Below are positions 14,031 through 22,130 of a stretch of 26,374 nucleotides of DNA, piece by piece. Origin of the DNA: UBA922 sp964565405 (GTDB lineage Bacteria > Patescibacteriota > Patescibacteriia > Magasanikbacterales > UBA922); NCBI GenBank assembly GCA_964565405.1, contig CAZMEW010000014.1, positions 1-26,374 of the forward strand. Reading direction: 5' to 3'. The translations under genes were made by a program, and so were the position numbers. Below the pieces are notes generated by a model. The model was not told where the DNA came from, did not search any database, and was given only the letters and a program-made list of their open reading frames with translations. The number at the start of each line of letters is the position of its first letter. Within the stretch, counting starts at the first letter, position 1.

Positions 14031-15182
14031 ATGCGACACCTCTTCTCAGTTCTTCCTTCAGCCATCCTGATGGTTGCAGCCTTCGTTGGCTGCGACATCG
14101 AGATCCCAAAGATCGGGAGCATCGTGCGCGGTGATACGTTCACTCGTGACACTTCCGTCACCACGATCGGAGGTCCTGGCGATACCTCGTCTACGACCGA
14201 CGACATCAGTTCGTCCACTGACAGCAACATGGTCGTTGACATCACTGACTCGAGTTCGTCTACCCTGGACTCACTCGACCCCCCTGACGTTCTTACGTCT
14301 GAGGATGTGCGAGACGTGCTCAACATGTCATGTAACACCAGCGCTGACTGTACCAAACTCGGTTCCGACGCCTTCATCTGTGTCGACGGCCTCTGCATCG
14401 AGTACGTGGAATGTTCGCAGGACTTTCACTGCAATAACAATAATGCGTGCGATGGTGAAGAGAAATGTTCTGAGCATAGCAAAATCGGATACTGCATATG
14501 GGGAGCGCCCCTCGAGTGTCCGAGTAACTCCACGTGCGACCCGCGGGGAGGTTGTGTATTTCTCGCACCGCCAGCAACCGAGTGCAGTGACGACGCAGAA
14601 TGTCTGTCCAATGAAGAATGTGCTGACGACATCGGCGGTGTCTGCACTGTCGCAGACGGAAGTGCATGCTCTAACGCCAACGAATGCGACGACTTCAACG
14701 CATGTACGTATGCGTCGTGCAAAAGTAACGCATGTAAGAATGAGTACAGCATATGCGCCGATCGCAATCCAGGTACGAAGGACCGGTGCGACCCCTTCAC
14801 TGGATGCATCTACAGCCCCTACATCTTCCTTGAGGTAACCTTAAAAGTACCTCATGACCGAGATATGGTGTGGCTCAGGTTCGACAACCTGACCTGGCTG
14901 GGAGAAGCACCGTACCTCATGCATATCCCCGTTCTCGAGGCATGCAGCGAGGGAATTCGCCTCGACTTCAATCTCGAAGGAGATTCCGAAGAGGGCTGGT
15001 ACGAATGCCCGGGGAACCCGAAGATCTCGGATACGATCGACTCGATCGTGATTGACGGTGACATACTCCACGAGCAAGTTCCGCAATCCAATCGGTACGA
15101 CATCATCGAAGATCCAGAGGCACCCTGTGGCAAATCCCTACTGCTCTCGAGGGGAAACCTCGACTGCCCGTTTGGCCTCTGA
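14031..15182 (+). CDS. cysteine-rich secreted lipoprotein, unrecognised function
   Basis: A 383-aa exported protein. Residues 1-21 are a lipoprotein signal peptide with hydrophobic core LPSAILMVAAF and lipobox FVGC (Cys21). Residues 22-100 are a Ser/Thr/Asp-rich linker. Residues 101-262 form a cysteine-rich region with spaced units such as CNTSADCTKLGSDAFICVDG and CSDDAECLSNEECADD, similar to the Cys-rich repeats of Myxococcota surface proteins. Residues ~264-383 are a C-terminal beta-rich domain containing IPVLEACSEGI, GWYECPGNP and SIVIDG, which resembles the C-terminus of the GC-rich gene at 25125. The gene is plainly more GC-rich than its neighbours, uses GC-ending codons, has a strong Shine-Dalgarno and stands alone on the plus strand. 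All this suggests horizontal acquisition. In an organism without a classical outer membrane the lipid anchor would hold it on the cytoplasmic membrane. Function is unknown. Confidence 0.85.
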   Translation: MRHLFSVLPSAILMVAAFVGCDIEIPKIGSIVRGDTFTRDTSVTTIGGPGDTSSTTDDISSSTDSNMVVDITDSSSSTLDSLDPPDVLTSEDVRDVLNMSCNTSADCTKLGSDAFICVDGLCIEYVECSQDFHCNNNNACDGEEKCSEHSKIGYCIWGAPLECPSNSTCDPRGGCVFLAPPATECSDDAECLSNEECADDIGGVCTVADGSACSNANECDDFNACTYASCKSNACKNEYSICADRNPGTKDRCDPFTGCIYSPYIFLEVTLKVPHDRDMVWLRFDNLTWLGEAPYLMHIPVLEACSEGIRLDFNLEGDSEEGWYECPGNPKISDTIDSIVIDGDILHEQVPQSNRYDIIEDPEAPCGKSLLLSRGNLDCPFGL

Positions 15183-15196
15183 GAGGCCTGCGACGT

Positions 15197-15235
15197 GCAG
15201 GAGAGTGACTTGCATTACGCACTTCACTCTCCTGC
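15197..15235 (+). repeat. 12-base-arm hairpin behind the GC-rich lipoprotein gene
   Basis: GCAGGAGAGTGA (15197-15208) and TCACTCTCCTGC (15224-15235) are perfect complements with a 15-base loop. No T-run follows directly. It belongs to the GC-rich segment, so it was probably acquired with the gene. Confidence 0.6.
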
Positions 15236-15247
15236 GCTCTCTCTGAT

Positions 15248-15271
15248 CCGCTTATTTATTAGCGGTTTTTT
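15248..15271 (+). terminator. rho-independent terminator of the GC-rich lipoprotein gene
   Basis: CCGCT (15248-15252) pairs with AGCGG (15261-15265) around an 8-base AT loop and is followed by six Ts (15266-15271). Confidence 0.7.
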
Positions 15272-15280
15272 GTTATCAAA

Positions 15281-15313
15281 AAAATCCCCGTACGTTTTTG
15301 GTACAGGGATTTT
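15281..15313. terminator. bidirectional terminator between convergent genes
   Basis: AAAATCCCCGTAC (15281-15293) pairs with GTACAGGGATTTT (15301-15313), with one mismatch. A-runs on one side and T-runs on the other make it usable on both strands. It serves the GT4 gene that ends at 15328 and backs up the lipoprotein terminator. Confidence 0.8.
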
Positions 15314-15327
15314 TCAGTTTTTTATAT

Positions 15328-16503
15328 TTAGGCTTTGACCTCTGCTGCTAAGGTATTTTTGGAAGTATTTTTTTTCTCATACACATCTTCTACCAGAGAA
15401 ACAATATTTTCCCAATCATATCGCTCATGAATAATCGCCTTATTTTGTTTTCCGATATGATGGCGCTCTTCTTTGCTTAATTTCATGAACTGTTCAAGCG
15501 AGGCAACCAAAGATTCAACATTATTTTCCATGAAAAGCATTCGACTATCTCCGATAATCTCCTTATGTTCGCCAATTGCAGAGAGTAGTACAGGAATTCC
15601 GTAACTCATACCTTGGAGCACCGTAATCGGTAATCCTTCATTAAGGGACGGATGTACCATAACACGCGCATGGCTATATAATTCTGCTAACGCATCACCT
15701 GATTGAAAGTCAGTAAAGACTACATCATTCATGGCGCTTGCAGACACATGTAATTCGCGCACATATTTGTCAGTATAGACAGCTCCGCCTACAATCGCGA
15801 GTTTGAGCGATTGAATCTCATGATCGTGCGGATTACGATCTTTCAGAATTTTGAATGCTTCGATTAAGAGATGTGCACCCTTATGTGGTACTAGTCGAGA
15901 AATCATAACTATATACGTATCAGGTGCAAGTCCAAATGAAGCCAGATGTCCTGCGCTTCTTACTGGAGCAGGCATTTCTACACCATTTGGAATATAGGTA
16001 GTTTGCTGCCCATATTCGTTCTCTACATAATCCCGAAGACTCTGTGAAACCGTAATTGTTTCATCAGCAAACGCGTATGCTGCACGTTCTCCTAATTTTA
16101 ACGCAACACGCCCAAACCAACCCCATTTTTGATGAAAACGATCAAGAGAATGAAGTGTGATTACAATTTTGGTTTTTGGAGCAAAAATAGCCGGAATCCA
16201 TGCAAGTAACGCAGGCCCAACTCCGTGATAATGGATAACATGATACTTTTCAAAAAGGGCATGTATTGTTGAGGTAAATACATGCACAATAGTATCCAAA
16301 TGTTTGGTTCTGATTGTTGGAGTATGGATTCGTGTGACACCTTCTACCACGTCTTTTCCTGATGAACCGGTATACCAGTTTCTTGAGTACACCACTACCG
16401 TATGACCACGTTCTACCAGACGCACCGAAAGATCGTGTACGTGCTTTTCGACGCCACCGTGAATGGTGGGGAACCCTTTTTGTCCGATCATGGCTATTTT
16501 CAT
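15328..16503 (-). CDS. GT4 family glycosyltransferase
   Basis: A 391-aa GT-B fold glycosyltransferase (family 4, group 1) of normal length. The N-terminus MKIAMIGQKGFPTIHGGVEK is the acceptor-side Rossmann loop seen in polysaccharide glycosyltransferases of the WsaF/rhamnosyl type. The donor-side half has YIPNGVEMP, VMISRLVPHKG and HPSLNEGLPITVLQGMSYG. The usual EX7E donor motif reads E-GLPITVL-Q, so the second glutamate is glutamine; this is odd but not known to abolish activity. I start at the ATG at 16503; a GTG at 16539 adds 12 residues before the Rossmann strand. The gene is monocistronic, transcribed from a perfect consensus promoter, and ends at a bidirectional terminator. Sugar and acceptor are unknown. 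Confidence 0.9.
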   Translation of the reverse strand: MKIAMIGQKGFPTIHGGVEKHVHDLSVRLVERGHTVVVYSRNWYTGSSGKDVVEGVTRIHTPTIRTKHLDTIVHVFTSTIHALFEKYHVIHYHGVGPALLAWIPAIFAPKTKIVITLHSLDRFHQKWGWFGRVALKLGERAAYAFADETITVSQSLRDYVENEYGQQTTYIPNGVEMPAPVRSAGHLASFGLAPDTYIVMISRLVPHKGAHLLIEAFKILKDRNPHDHEIQSLKLAIVGGAVYTDKYVRELHVSASAMNDVVFTDFQSGDALAELYSHARVMVHPSLNEGLPITVLQGMSYGIPVLLSAIGEHKEIIGDSRMLFMENNVESLVASLEQFMKLSKEERHHIGKQNKAIIHERYDWENIVSLVEDVYEKKNTSKNTLAAEVKA

Positions 16504-16556
16504 AGCGTTAAGGTATTTAGAGGGTGCTTTATCTAGCACTCAACTATAAACAGCTC

Positions 16557-16585
16557 ATTATAGCACAGAATAGACCTTTTGTCAA
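16557..16585 (-). promoter_or_regulatory. perfect sigma-70 consensus promoter for the GT4 gene
   Basis: On the minus strand TTGACA (16585-16580) and TATAAT (16562-16557) are separated by exactly 17 bases, a full consensus match. Transcription should start near 16550, about 47 bases before the chosen ATG at 16503. Confidence 0.88.
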
Positions 16586-16608
16586 GTATTTCCCTCCCCA
16601 GGAAAGGG

Positions 16609-16642
16609 CTTAAAAAAGACCTTATTTTAGCAATTTTTTAAG
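16609..16642. repeat. AT-rich inverted repeat behind the DUF11-like gene
   Basis: CTTAAAAAA (16609-16617) and TTTTTTAAG (16634-16642) are exact complements. It begins 9 bases after the stop codon at 16651 and may act as a weak terminator for that operon. Confidence 0.4.
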
Positions 16643-16650
16643 TATTTTTG

Positions 16651-18501
16651 TTATTGAACTTTGGTCCCTTTTGATCGGCCAATACTATCAGTTTGAAGCG
16701 ACGCATCAATAGAGCCGATTGAGCGAGTCAGCGAGTACTCCAAATAACTCTCAAAACCACTCATAACCGCACTCTCGACCATACGTGGATTGGTGTCTAT
16801 TTGTGACTCATCCGGAGTCAGTGAAAGCTCAAGGAATAGTCCTCCTGCGCTATGCGCACTGATGGTACCCATACTCCAGATTATCGTACGGTTGGAAGCA
16901 TTGTATGTAGGTGCCCTACCCTGAGTAACACTTGCCTTGCCAGTCCATACTACATGAGGTGGTAGAACTACAGTTAAGGCTCCATTAGTTACGTCACTCG
17001 TCATATTTTTGACTGAAAAAAGTGCTGCATATTTGGTTTCTTTTCCTACTACGGGGGGTAGGGGTCCACGTCCCAGCTGGTCTCCCTCAGCTGTATAATA
17101 CCGAACTTCTCCGGTAAGAGTGAGCTGGGTTCCGACTTTTAGTGAAGATGCGGTCGCAGCTGCATCTACCGAGATATCAGGCGCAACCGCAATTGACCCT
17201 CTAAATCGTACAGTCGATCCAAGCGACAAATTAGTACCGCCATCAGGTGTGTGTACTATAGGAATCAGTATGACTACTCTTCGTGATTCACCCGGATTAA
17301 TTGATCGAAGTGAAGCATGCTTTGCCGAGGTAATGATAAGCGAATTATCAACGACTGATCCCGCATTTGCACGCGCCGCTTCTGACATTGAAACTACACT
17401 GCGTGGAAGTGGAATTTCAAGTTTTCCTTCATCCACCACGACATTCCCCGTATTCACAACCTCAATAACCAAACGCGCAGTTTCGTCTGGTTTTATTGAT
17501 GAACGACTATCCTCCCACAATGCGCGAACTTGAGCACTCGGATGTGCCACGGTAATTTTTTTTACGACCGTCGATTGCGGAATATGTGTACCCCGCACCA
17601 GTAAGGTGGGCGCCATCTCAATCGTATAATTTTCTTCAGGCAAACTTGCATTAATAGTAAGAATTCCCATAAGTTCAGCCGATTCCCCCGGAAGTAAACC
17701 TGAAGCGTCCCAGGAATTATTCACGAACGACCCGCGCGTGACTGACACATCTTGCAATTCTCCGATTGCGGACAATGGATTAAAGGGAAATGAGATGTCA
17801 AGCAGCGGACTATTCCCGGTATTGGTGAGTACTGCTCTAAACGGAATTTTTGATGTTTCAATTATCTGTTCTTGGAATTCAACAGTTGCACCCAAAAGAG
17901 AACCGCGTAGAAAAATAAGATGCGGGCTCTTTTTTTTCTCAGCTCTCTCTGTACCATCTTGGCGATATTCAAGTGTCGCATCAATCTGATCCTCGAGATT
18001 TGGAGTTCCATAAAACCACCCTTCCAATGAGACCGTCCCTGATTTTTTACTTTCGATTTGACCAATATCAAATACACTATATTCCCGATCAAAGGTGTGT
18101 ACCGGATCTGTTCTATCGATAAGGAATCCCTCAGGCAACCCGATATGTAATTGTGCATTCGACAACGTTATCTCACTTTCGTTTTTATACTCCACCGTAT
18201 ATCGTATATACTCTCCAGAGAGAATTCTGTCTTTTGATGGCGAAATGGAAATATATACAAGATCAGTAACTGTGGGATGATACACAGTCCATCCTAGCCA
18301 TGCGACCATGATTACCCCAAGTAAGGCGATGAGTGAAAGGTCAAAAAGAAATAGTTTTCGCGCATGCGAAAACTGCATGTGATAACGTCTTTGATAGTGC
18401 AGTTCAGCAAAATGAATTGGAGCTGCCAAAAAAGCGAAGAACCATTTGTGGGGAGCTGCGAAGAGGTGGTGTTTATTTAGATGTTGCTTGACGTATTGCA
18501 T
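16651..18501 (-). CDS. exported membrane-anchored protein with DUF11-like repeats
   Basis: A 616-aa protein with a ~48-aa basic cytoplasmic start, one membrane helix at about residues 49-72 (LFLFDLSLIALLGVIMVAWL), and a long external part. That part consists of repeated beta-sandwich units resembling DUF11/CARDB: YIRYTVEYKNESEITLSNAQ with LHIGLPEGF, then VEVVNTGN-like LVIEVVNTGNVVVDEGKLEI, and later KYAALFSVKNMTSD with TNGALTVVLPPHVVW. These repeats resemble surface stalk or adhesion modules; there is no catalytic motif. The gene is the last of the minus-strand operon, and its ATG is only 13 bases from the end of the S23 inverted-repeat cassette, so that insertion may affect its expression. 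Function is inferred to be structural or adhesive on the cell surface. Confidence 0.8.
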   Translation of the reverse strand: MQYVKQHLNKHHLFAAPHKWFFAFLAAPIHFAELHYQRRYHMQFSHARKLFLFDLSLIALLGVIMVAWLGWTVYHPTVTDLVYISISPSKDRILSGEYIRYTVEYKNESEITLSNAQLHIGLPEGFLIDRTDPVHTFDREYSVFDIGQIESKKSGTVSLEGWFYGTPNLEDQIDATLEYRQDGTERAEKKKSPHLIFLRGSLLGATVEFQEQIIETSKIPFRAVLTNTGNSPLLDISFPFNPLSAIGELQDVSVTRGSFVNNSWDASGLLPGESAELMGILTINASLPEENYTIEMAPTLLVRGTHIPQSTVVKKITVAHPSAQVRALWEDSRSSIKPDETARLVIEVVNTGNVVVDEGKLEIPLPRSVVSMSEAARANAGSVVDNSLIITSAKHASLRSINPGESRRVVILIPIVHTPDGGTNLSLGSTVRFRGSIAVAPDISVDAAATASSLKVGTQLTLTGEVRYYTAEGDQLGRGPLPPVVGKETKYAALFSVKNMTSDVTNGALTVVLPPHVVWTGKASVTQGRAPTYNASNRTIIWSMGTISAHSAGGLFLELSLTPDESQIDTNPRMVESAVMSGFESYLEYSLTRSIGSIDASLQTDSIGRSKGTKVQ

Positions 18502-18514
18502 AACAAACTGTATA

Positions 18515-18544
18515 TCAAAACTTAAAACTCAAAATTCAAAACTA
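18515..18544 (+). repeat. left inverted repeat of the S23 cassette
   Basis: AT-rich 30-base arm built from variants of AAACTTAAAACTCAAAATTC; exact complement of 18961-18990. The match stops at 18545 (C against T) on the inner side and at 18514 on the outer side. Confidence 0.9.
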
Positions 18545-18555
18545 CAACTAACATG

Positions 18556-18924
18556 TCAAAACTTTTTATTCTTCATAGTAATAATACTTGATCCAAGCAT
18601 ATTTGCAATCTCACAAACTTCTTTAAGTAAATTATTAACCGATTCTTTTTCTATATTTGTAGCATCACGTAATAATCCTAACCAATATTTACTCTCATTA
18701 GCTGATTTAAGTGATATTTGATAAAACTTGATAAATTCTTTTCGCGATGCTGATGATTTTGGCTCAACAATATTTGCTCCAATTGATGTTATCGATCGCA
18801 ATAACTGATCACCGATTGTCCAATATACGCGTTTTTCAGGCACTATTTCCAAAAAACGTATTGTTCTTATCGATAAATAGTATGATCGAACTTTCAAATC
18901 TTTTTTTGATTCATGCTCAAACAT
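18556..18924 (-). CDS. four-helix-bundle protein (S23 / 23S rRNA intervening-sequence type)
   Basis: A 122-aa protein of the S23/IVP family, the usual length. It shows the family pattern of helices: DLKVRSYYLSIRTIRFLEIV, then QLLRSITSIGANIVEPKSSA with SRKEFIKFYQISLKSANESK and YWLGLLRDA, then a C-terminal helix ending in SSIITMKNKKF. Homologues occur inside 23S rRNA intervening sequences and as isolated cassettes, and are structurally close to Avd of diversity-generating retroelements. No reverse transcriptase is seen here. An AAGGAGG ribosome site (complement of 18929-18935) stands 4-5 bases before the ATG, which is stronger than at the surrounding genes. The gene is enclosed by perfect 30-base inverted repeats and looks unrelated to the polysaccharide operon. 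Molecular function of the family is not established. Confidence 0.88.
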   Translation of the reverse strand: MFEHESKKDLKVRSYYLSIRTIRFLEIVPEKRVYWTIGDQLLRSITSIGANIVEPKSSASRKEFIKFYQISLKSANESKYWLGLLRDATNIEKESVNNLLKEVCEIANMLGSSIITMKNKKF

Positions 18925-18960
18925 AGCCCCCTCCTTAGTTAAGTTTTAAGATTTACGTTA

Positions 18961-18990
18961 TAGTTTTGAATTTTGAGTTTTAAGTTTTGA
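18961..18990 (-). repeat. right inverted repeat of the S23 cassette
   Basis: Exact complement of 18515-18544. It ends 27 bases from the stop codon of the GHL15-like gene. A partial extra copy of the TTAAGTTTTAAG motif lies just inside, at about 18938-18950. Confidence 0.9.
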
Positions 18991-19017
18991 ATTATTTTAA
19001 TCTTTTTACTTTTTACT

Positions 19018-21036
19018 TTATAAAGCCCCTTCCGACAAAGTCACTATTTCATCTACTCCATCAAAATCAATATCAAGTGATCGCACCTCGACTCCTGGCT
19101 TGAACATACTTGAGTATGCGTCAAATGACTTATACTTTTCTTTTCCATCGAGTGAAAATACTTTCACACTTGGAGTACCTCCCACTCCTTTTCCTACGAT
19201 AATTTCTTGTGCACCATCTCCATCGACATCTCCGGCAGCAACACTCACACCCGAGGTAAAGCTCGATTCAAATGCCGCAAAACTATTTATTTTTTTGAAA
19301 TCATACCCGAACATGGTGACGGTTGAACGAACTCCCTTCCCTGAACCCACAATCAATCGCGCAGGAACTTTCTCACTCGCTTTGGTAAGTGCGAGATGGT
19401 AACCACCGGTATATGATGCACCGAATGGAAAGAAATCTTGACCGATCCGCTCGCCATGACGAGAATAGGTACGGATTGGTTCTCGGAATCCAGCACTTGG
19501 AGCAACGTACATCTCATAATATCCATCATTATTCAGATCTCCTACTGCAACATTAAGTGAACCCGTATAGTTCGCACCATATGGATAGATCTTGAAGAGT
19601 ATTTGTTCATCGTCCCTCCATGCTTGAATTTTGTTTCCGGTAACGAGGATCAATTCTTCTTTTTGATTAAAATCAAGATCAATATGCGCGATCTGTGCAC
19701 CCCCTTTTTGTCCTTCTTCGAACACGAATAATCCATTTCGTGCACGATCCCCTGTAGGTTTAAAAAAGCGTGCAAAAAAACCATTAGTAAATATTACATT
19801 TTTGAGCGTCTCAAATGTTTTTAACAAAATTAATCCATCTCGTGGAGCGAGCGTTACCTCTGAAACGATTGCCCCATCATTGACTGTCGTATCCTGCACC
19901 CCATGAATTTTTTCATATTCACCACCCAGTGATACTGTTTTTGTGTCTCCTGTACTATTTACAACTGATATACCATTTTCAAAACTTCGTGACCACACAT
20001 CAGACTTATATTTGGGTACACTATTTTGTGATTGCGCTATCCCTAGAGGTTGACCGAGGGATACTCCATATTCATCATAATTCCAGGTTCGAGCATGATC
20101 CTTGTCACCATAGTCAAAACTATAATACCCATTTTCGAGCAGAGCGCTCGTGAGTCCATATCGAAGCGCACGATAATCACTCGGATTTTCAACATTATTC
20201 GTATTCGCGTTAACGATATTCACTACTGGACGATATTTTGATGACTGATTCTCGGCATAGGTCTGCATTACCTCATTCCAGGGGTATTTTTCAAAATTTT
20301 CAATCATTTTTCCGTTGAGTGATTCTGCATGACCTCTGGTATGTGCGTTACCGACAATAATTGGAAGACCAGGTGCTTTTTCACGTGTCATCTGAAAAAT
20401 ACGTGCCATTCCCTCATACCATTTCTGATCAATACTTCCATCAGGTGCACCATTTCGATCATAGTCTACATGAGTCCCCGTAAACCACGATACATCGCTC
20501 CACGCATTGTCAAAAAATATCCCATCCCACAGTCCACTTCCGAGAATATCTTTTGCTGCAAAGTTTGATATATACTCGTTGAACCTAATTCCATTCACCC
20601 GAGGAGCATTATCTGTGACATTGAGCATGACCGTCCCCGGCCAAAAACTATACTGATTTCCCTGATCACTCACGAGATACCAATCAGACGAGATTCCCCG
20701 CGCGAGTCGATCCCTCATTTTGCCCGGCCCCCCAATTGCATCAGTCCTAATTTCTTGTGACGTAATATATGCGAGAAGAATAATACCAGGATTAAGCCGT
20801 CTCAGTTCTTTTAATTTCTCTGGATTGGTCAACTGATTTTCCATATCAAGTACGAGAAGATCCCATTTTGCAAGCTCCCGCACCTCTGTGTCACTCAGAG
20901 TCCATTTGAGGAAATAATTTGCTTTTTTAGGGTAACTCTCTACCGCATCCACCGAAATTGGAACCAGAAATCCATGTACTATGAGTACACTGATGAATAG
21001 TAAAAAAAAGAATTTTTTTAGACACACGCAATCCAT
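19018..21036 (-). CDS. putative glycoside hydrolase (GHL15-like) with FG-GAP/VCBS repeats
   Basis: A 672-aa secreted protein. The signal peptide spans about residues 1-32 (FFFLLFISVLIVHGFLVPIS core). Residues ~38-350 resemble the putative TIM-barrel hydrolases of the GHL15 type: YFLKWTLSD, WDLLVLDMENQLT, IILLAYITSQEIR, DGIFFDNAWSDVSW (acidic residues at a strand end, a likely catalytic site), IIVGNAHTRG and YYSFDYGDKDHA. Residues ~430-672 are beta-propeller-type FG-GAP repeats with calcium-like loops, such as VAVGDLNNDGYYEMYV and VAAGDVDGDGAQEIIVG. It starts 5 bases after the GT4 gene, so it is cotranscribed with glycosyltransferases. A role in trimming or releasing the surface polysaccharide is a reasonable inference; the substrate is unknown. 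Confidence 0.8.
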   Translation of the reverse strand: MDCVCLKKFFFLLFISVLIVHGFLVPISVDAVESYPKKANYFLKWTLSDTEVRELAKWDLLVLDMENQLTNPEKLKELRRLNPGIILLAYITSQEIRTDAIGGPGKMRDRLARGISSDWYLVSDQGNQYSFWPGTVMLNVTDNAPRVNGIRFNEYISNFAAKDILGSGLWDGIFFDNAWSDVSWFTGTHVDYDRNGAPDGSIDQKWYEGMARIFQMTREKAPGLPIIVGNAHTRGHAESLNGKMIENFEKYPWNEVMQTYAENQSSKYRPVVNIVNANTNNVENPSDYRALRYGLTSALLENGYYSFDYGDKDHARTWNYDEYGVSLGQPLGIAQSQNSVPKYKSDVWSRSFENGISVVNSTGDTKTVSLGGEYEKIHGVQDTTVNDGAIVSEVTLAPRDGLILLKTFETLKNVIFTNGFFARFFKPTGDRARNGLFVFEEGQKGGAQIAHIDLDFNQKEELILVTGNKIQAWRDDEQILFKIYPYGANYTGSLNVAVGDLNNDGYYEMYVAPSAGFREPIRTYSRHGERIGQDFFPFGASYTGGYHLALTKASEKVPARLIVGSGKGVRSTVTMFGYDFKKINSFAAFESSFTSGVSVAAGDVDGDGAQEIIVGKGVGGTPSVKVFSLDGKEKYKSFDAYSSMFKPGVEVRSLDIDFDGVDEIVTLSEGAL

Positions 21037-21041
21037 ATAAC

Positions 21042-22124
21042 TTATAACAGAGGTACCACTGAATCGTAGAGTGCCTCGATCGCTTGATAATGTTTGTTCA
21101 TATCAAAATTTTTCTTCGCGTATGTGCGTGCGGCTCTCGCAACTCGATGCGCTTCTGATTTGTGCGTAAAAATTTCCCCCATCACCTCAGACAAATGTGT
21201 CGCATCTCCGGTGTGAAATATATATCCATTTACCCGACTCTCGATAAGTCCTTCACCCGCCGCAGCACTCGCAATTACCACTCTTCCTGCAGCCATACAT
21301 TCGAGGACGACGAGGCTCATCCCTTCCCACAGCGATGGTTGAATTACCACATCAATATGAGAGAGTTGACTAGCCACATCAGTCGTTTGCCCATGCCATA
21401 TCACCTTATCCTCAATCTTCAGTGATCGAGCAACATGCTTCAGTTCTTCCCCTTTGCTCCCTTCTCCATAGATATGATACTCCCATTTTTTTTCTGTAAG
21501 TTTTGCGAATGCTTCAAGCGCATATATATGTCCTTTCTGTTCCTCAAGGCGCCCAATGGTTGCACAAGAAATATTTTTCTTTGCAAATAATTTATCCTGA
21601 ACTCCGGACCATTTTCCAAGATCGGTCCCATTGTAGATGACTTTTATTTTATTCTCTGGAACATTAAAATGATCTCGCATATACGCCTGTACCGGATCAG
21701 AAACTGCAACCACTATATCCACCTTTTTTAGAATATGTTTCCACAACATTCGCTTGAGCCATGGAGTGTGGAATTCCACATTGTGTGAAGTTGAAATCCA
21801 TATGGTTGTCGGCGCTATTCTTTTCCAGAAATATCCGATCATGTCGGCGCCCAACAAATGTGTATGTATAATACTTGGATTGATACGCTGTAAGTGTGAT
21901 TTTAAAAATTTCCACACACCCAATCGTCCCCCATGTTTTTCTCGCGAACCAATAATAAGCTCTACACCACTTTTTTCGAACTCAGGCCTGAGTGCCCCAT
22001 CACCCACACTACTCATGATATGTACTCGATAGTTCTTCCGATCAAGTCCGCACGCATACTGAAGTACGAGACGCTCTGCACCTCCGGGATACAATCGAGG
22101 AATTACATGTACAATATCAATCAT
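21042..22124 (-). CDS. GT4 family glycosyltransferase
   Basis: A 360-aa family 4 glycosyltransferase (GT-B fold). The acceptor domain begins VHVIPRLYPGGAERLVLQYA, with THLLGADMIGYF and TSHNVEFHT further on. The donor domain has VIYNGTDLGKW, IGRLEEQKGH and PSLWEGMSLVVLECMAAGR, in which both glutamates of the EX7E motif are present. It lies 6 bases after the membrane polymerase/ligase gene. Its overall pattern, notably HIIPRL..GGAERFV and HTHL..AD, strongly resembles the GT4 on the other side of that gene (23614-24717), so the two are probably old duplicates adding consecutive sugars. Membrane-associated cytoplasmic enzyme; donor sugar unknown. Confidence 0.92.
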   Translation of the reverse strand: MIDIVHVIPRLYPGGAERLVLQYACGLDRKNYRVHIMSSVGDGALRPEFEKSGVELIIGSREKHGGRLGVWKFLKSHLQRINPSIIHTHLLGADMIGYFWKRIAPTTIWISTSHNVEFHTPWLKRMLWKHILKKVDIVVAVSDPVQAYMRDHFNVPENKIKVIYNGTDLGKWSGVQDKLFAKKNISCATIGRLEEQKGHIYALEAFAKLTEKKWEYHIYGEGSKGEELKHVARSLKIEDKVIWHGQTTDVASQLSHIDVVIQPSLWEGMSLVVLECMAAGRVVIASAAAGEGLIESRVNGYIFHTGDATHLSEVMGEIFTHKSEAHRVARAARTYAKKNFDMNKHYQAIEALYDSVVPLL

Positions 22125-22130
22125 AAAATA

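Larger units (their letters stand above)
18515..18990 (-). mobile_element. S23/four-helix-bundle cassette bounded by 30-base inverted repeats
   Basis: A 476-base unit: a perfect 30-base inverted repeat at each end (18515-18544 and 18961-18990) around a single gene for an S23/IVP four-helix-bundle protein. It interrupts the spacing of an otherwise tight operon. Such genes are known inside intervening sequences of 23S rRNA, which also have complementary ends; here the unit sits between protein genes. No transposase is present and no target duplication is evident. Mobility is inferred. Confidence 0.65.

Noticed and set aside
14074..14838. 254-aa ORF in another frame of the GC-rich lipoprotein gene
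   Set aside because: GC-rich genes leave long open shadow frames; the true frame has signal peptide, ordered Cys repeats and an ideal ribosome site.
18556..18924. Avd of a diversity-generating retroelement
   Set aside because: The fold is related, but there is no reverse transcriptase, template or variable repeat in the window.
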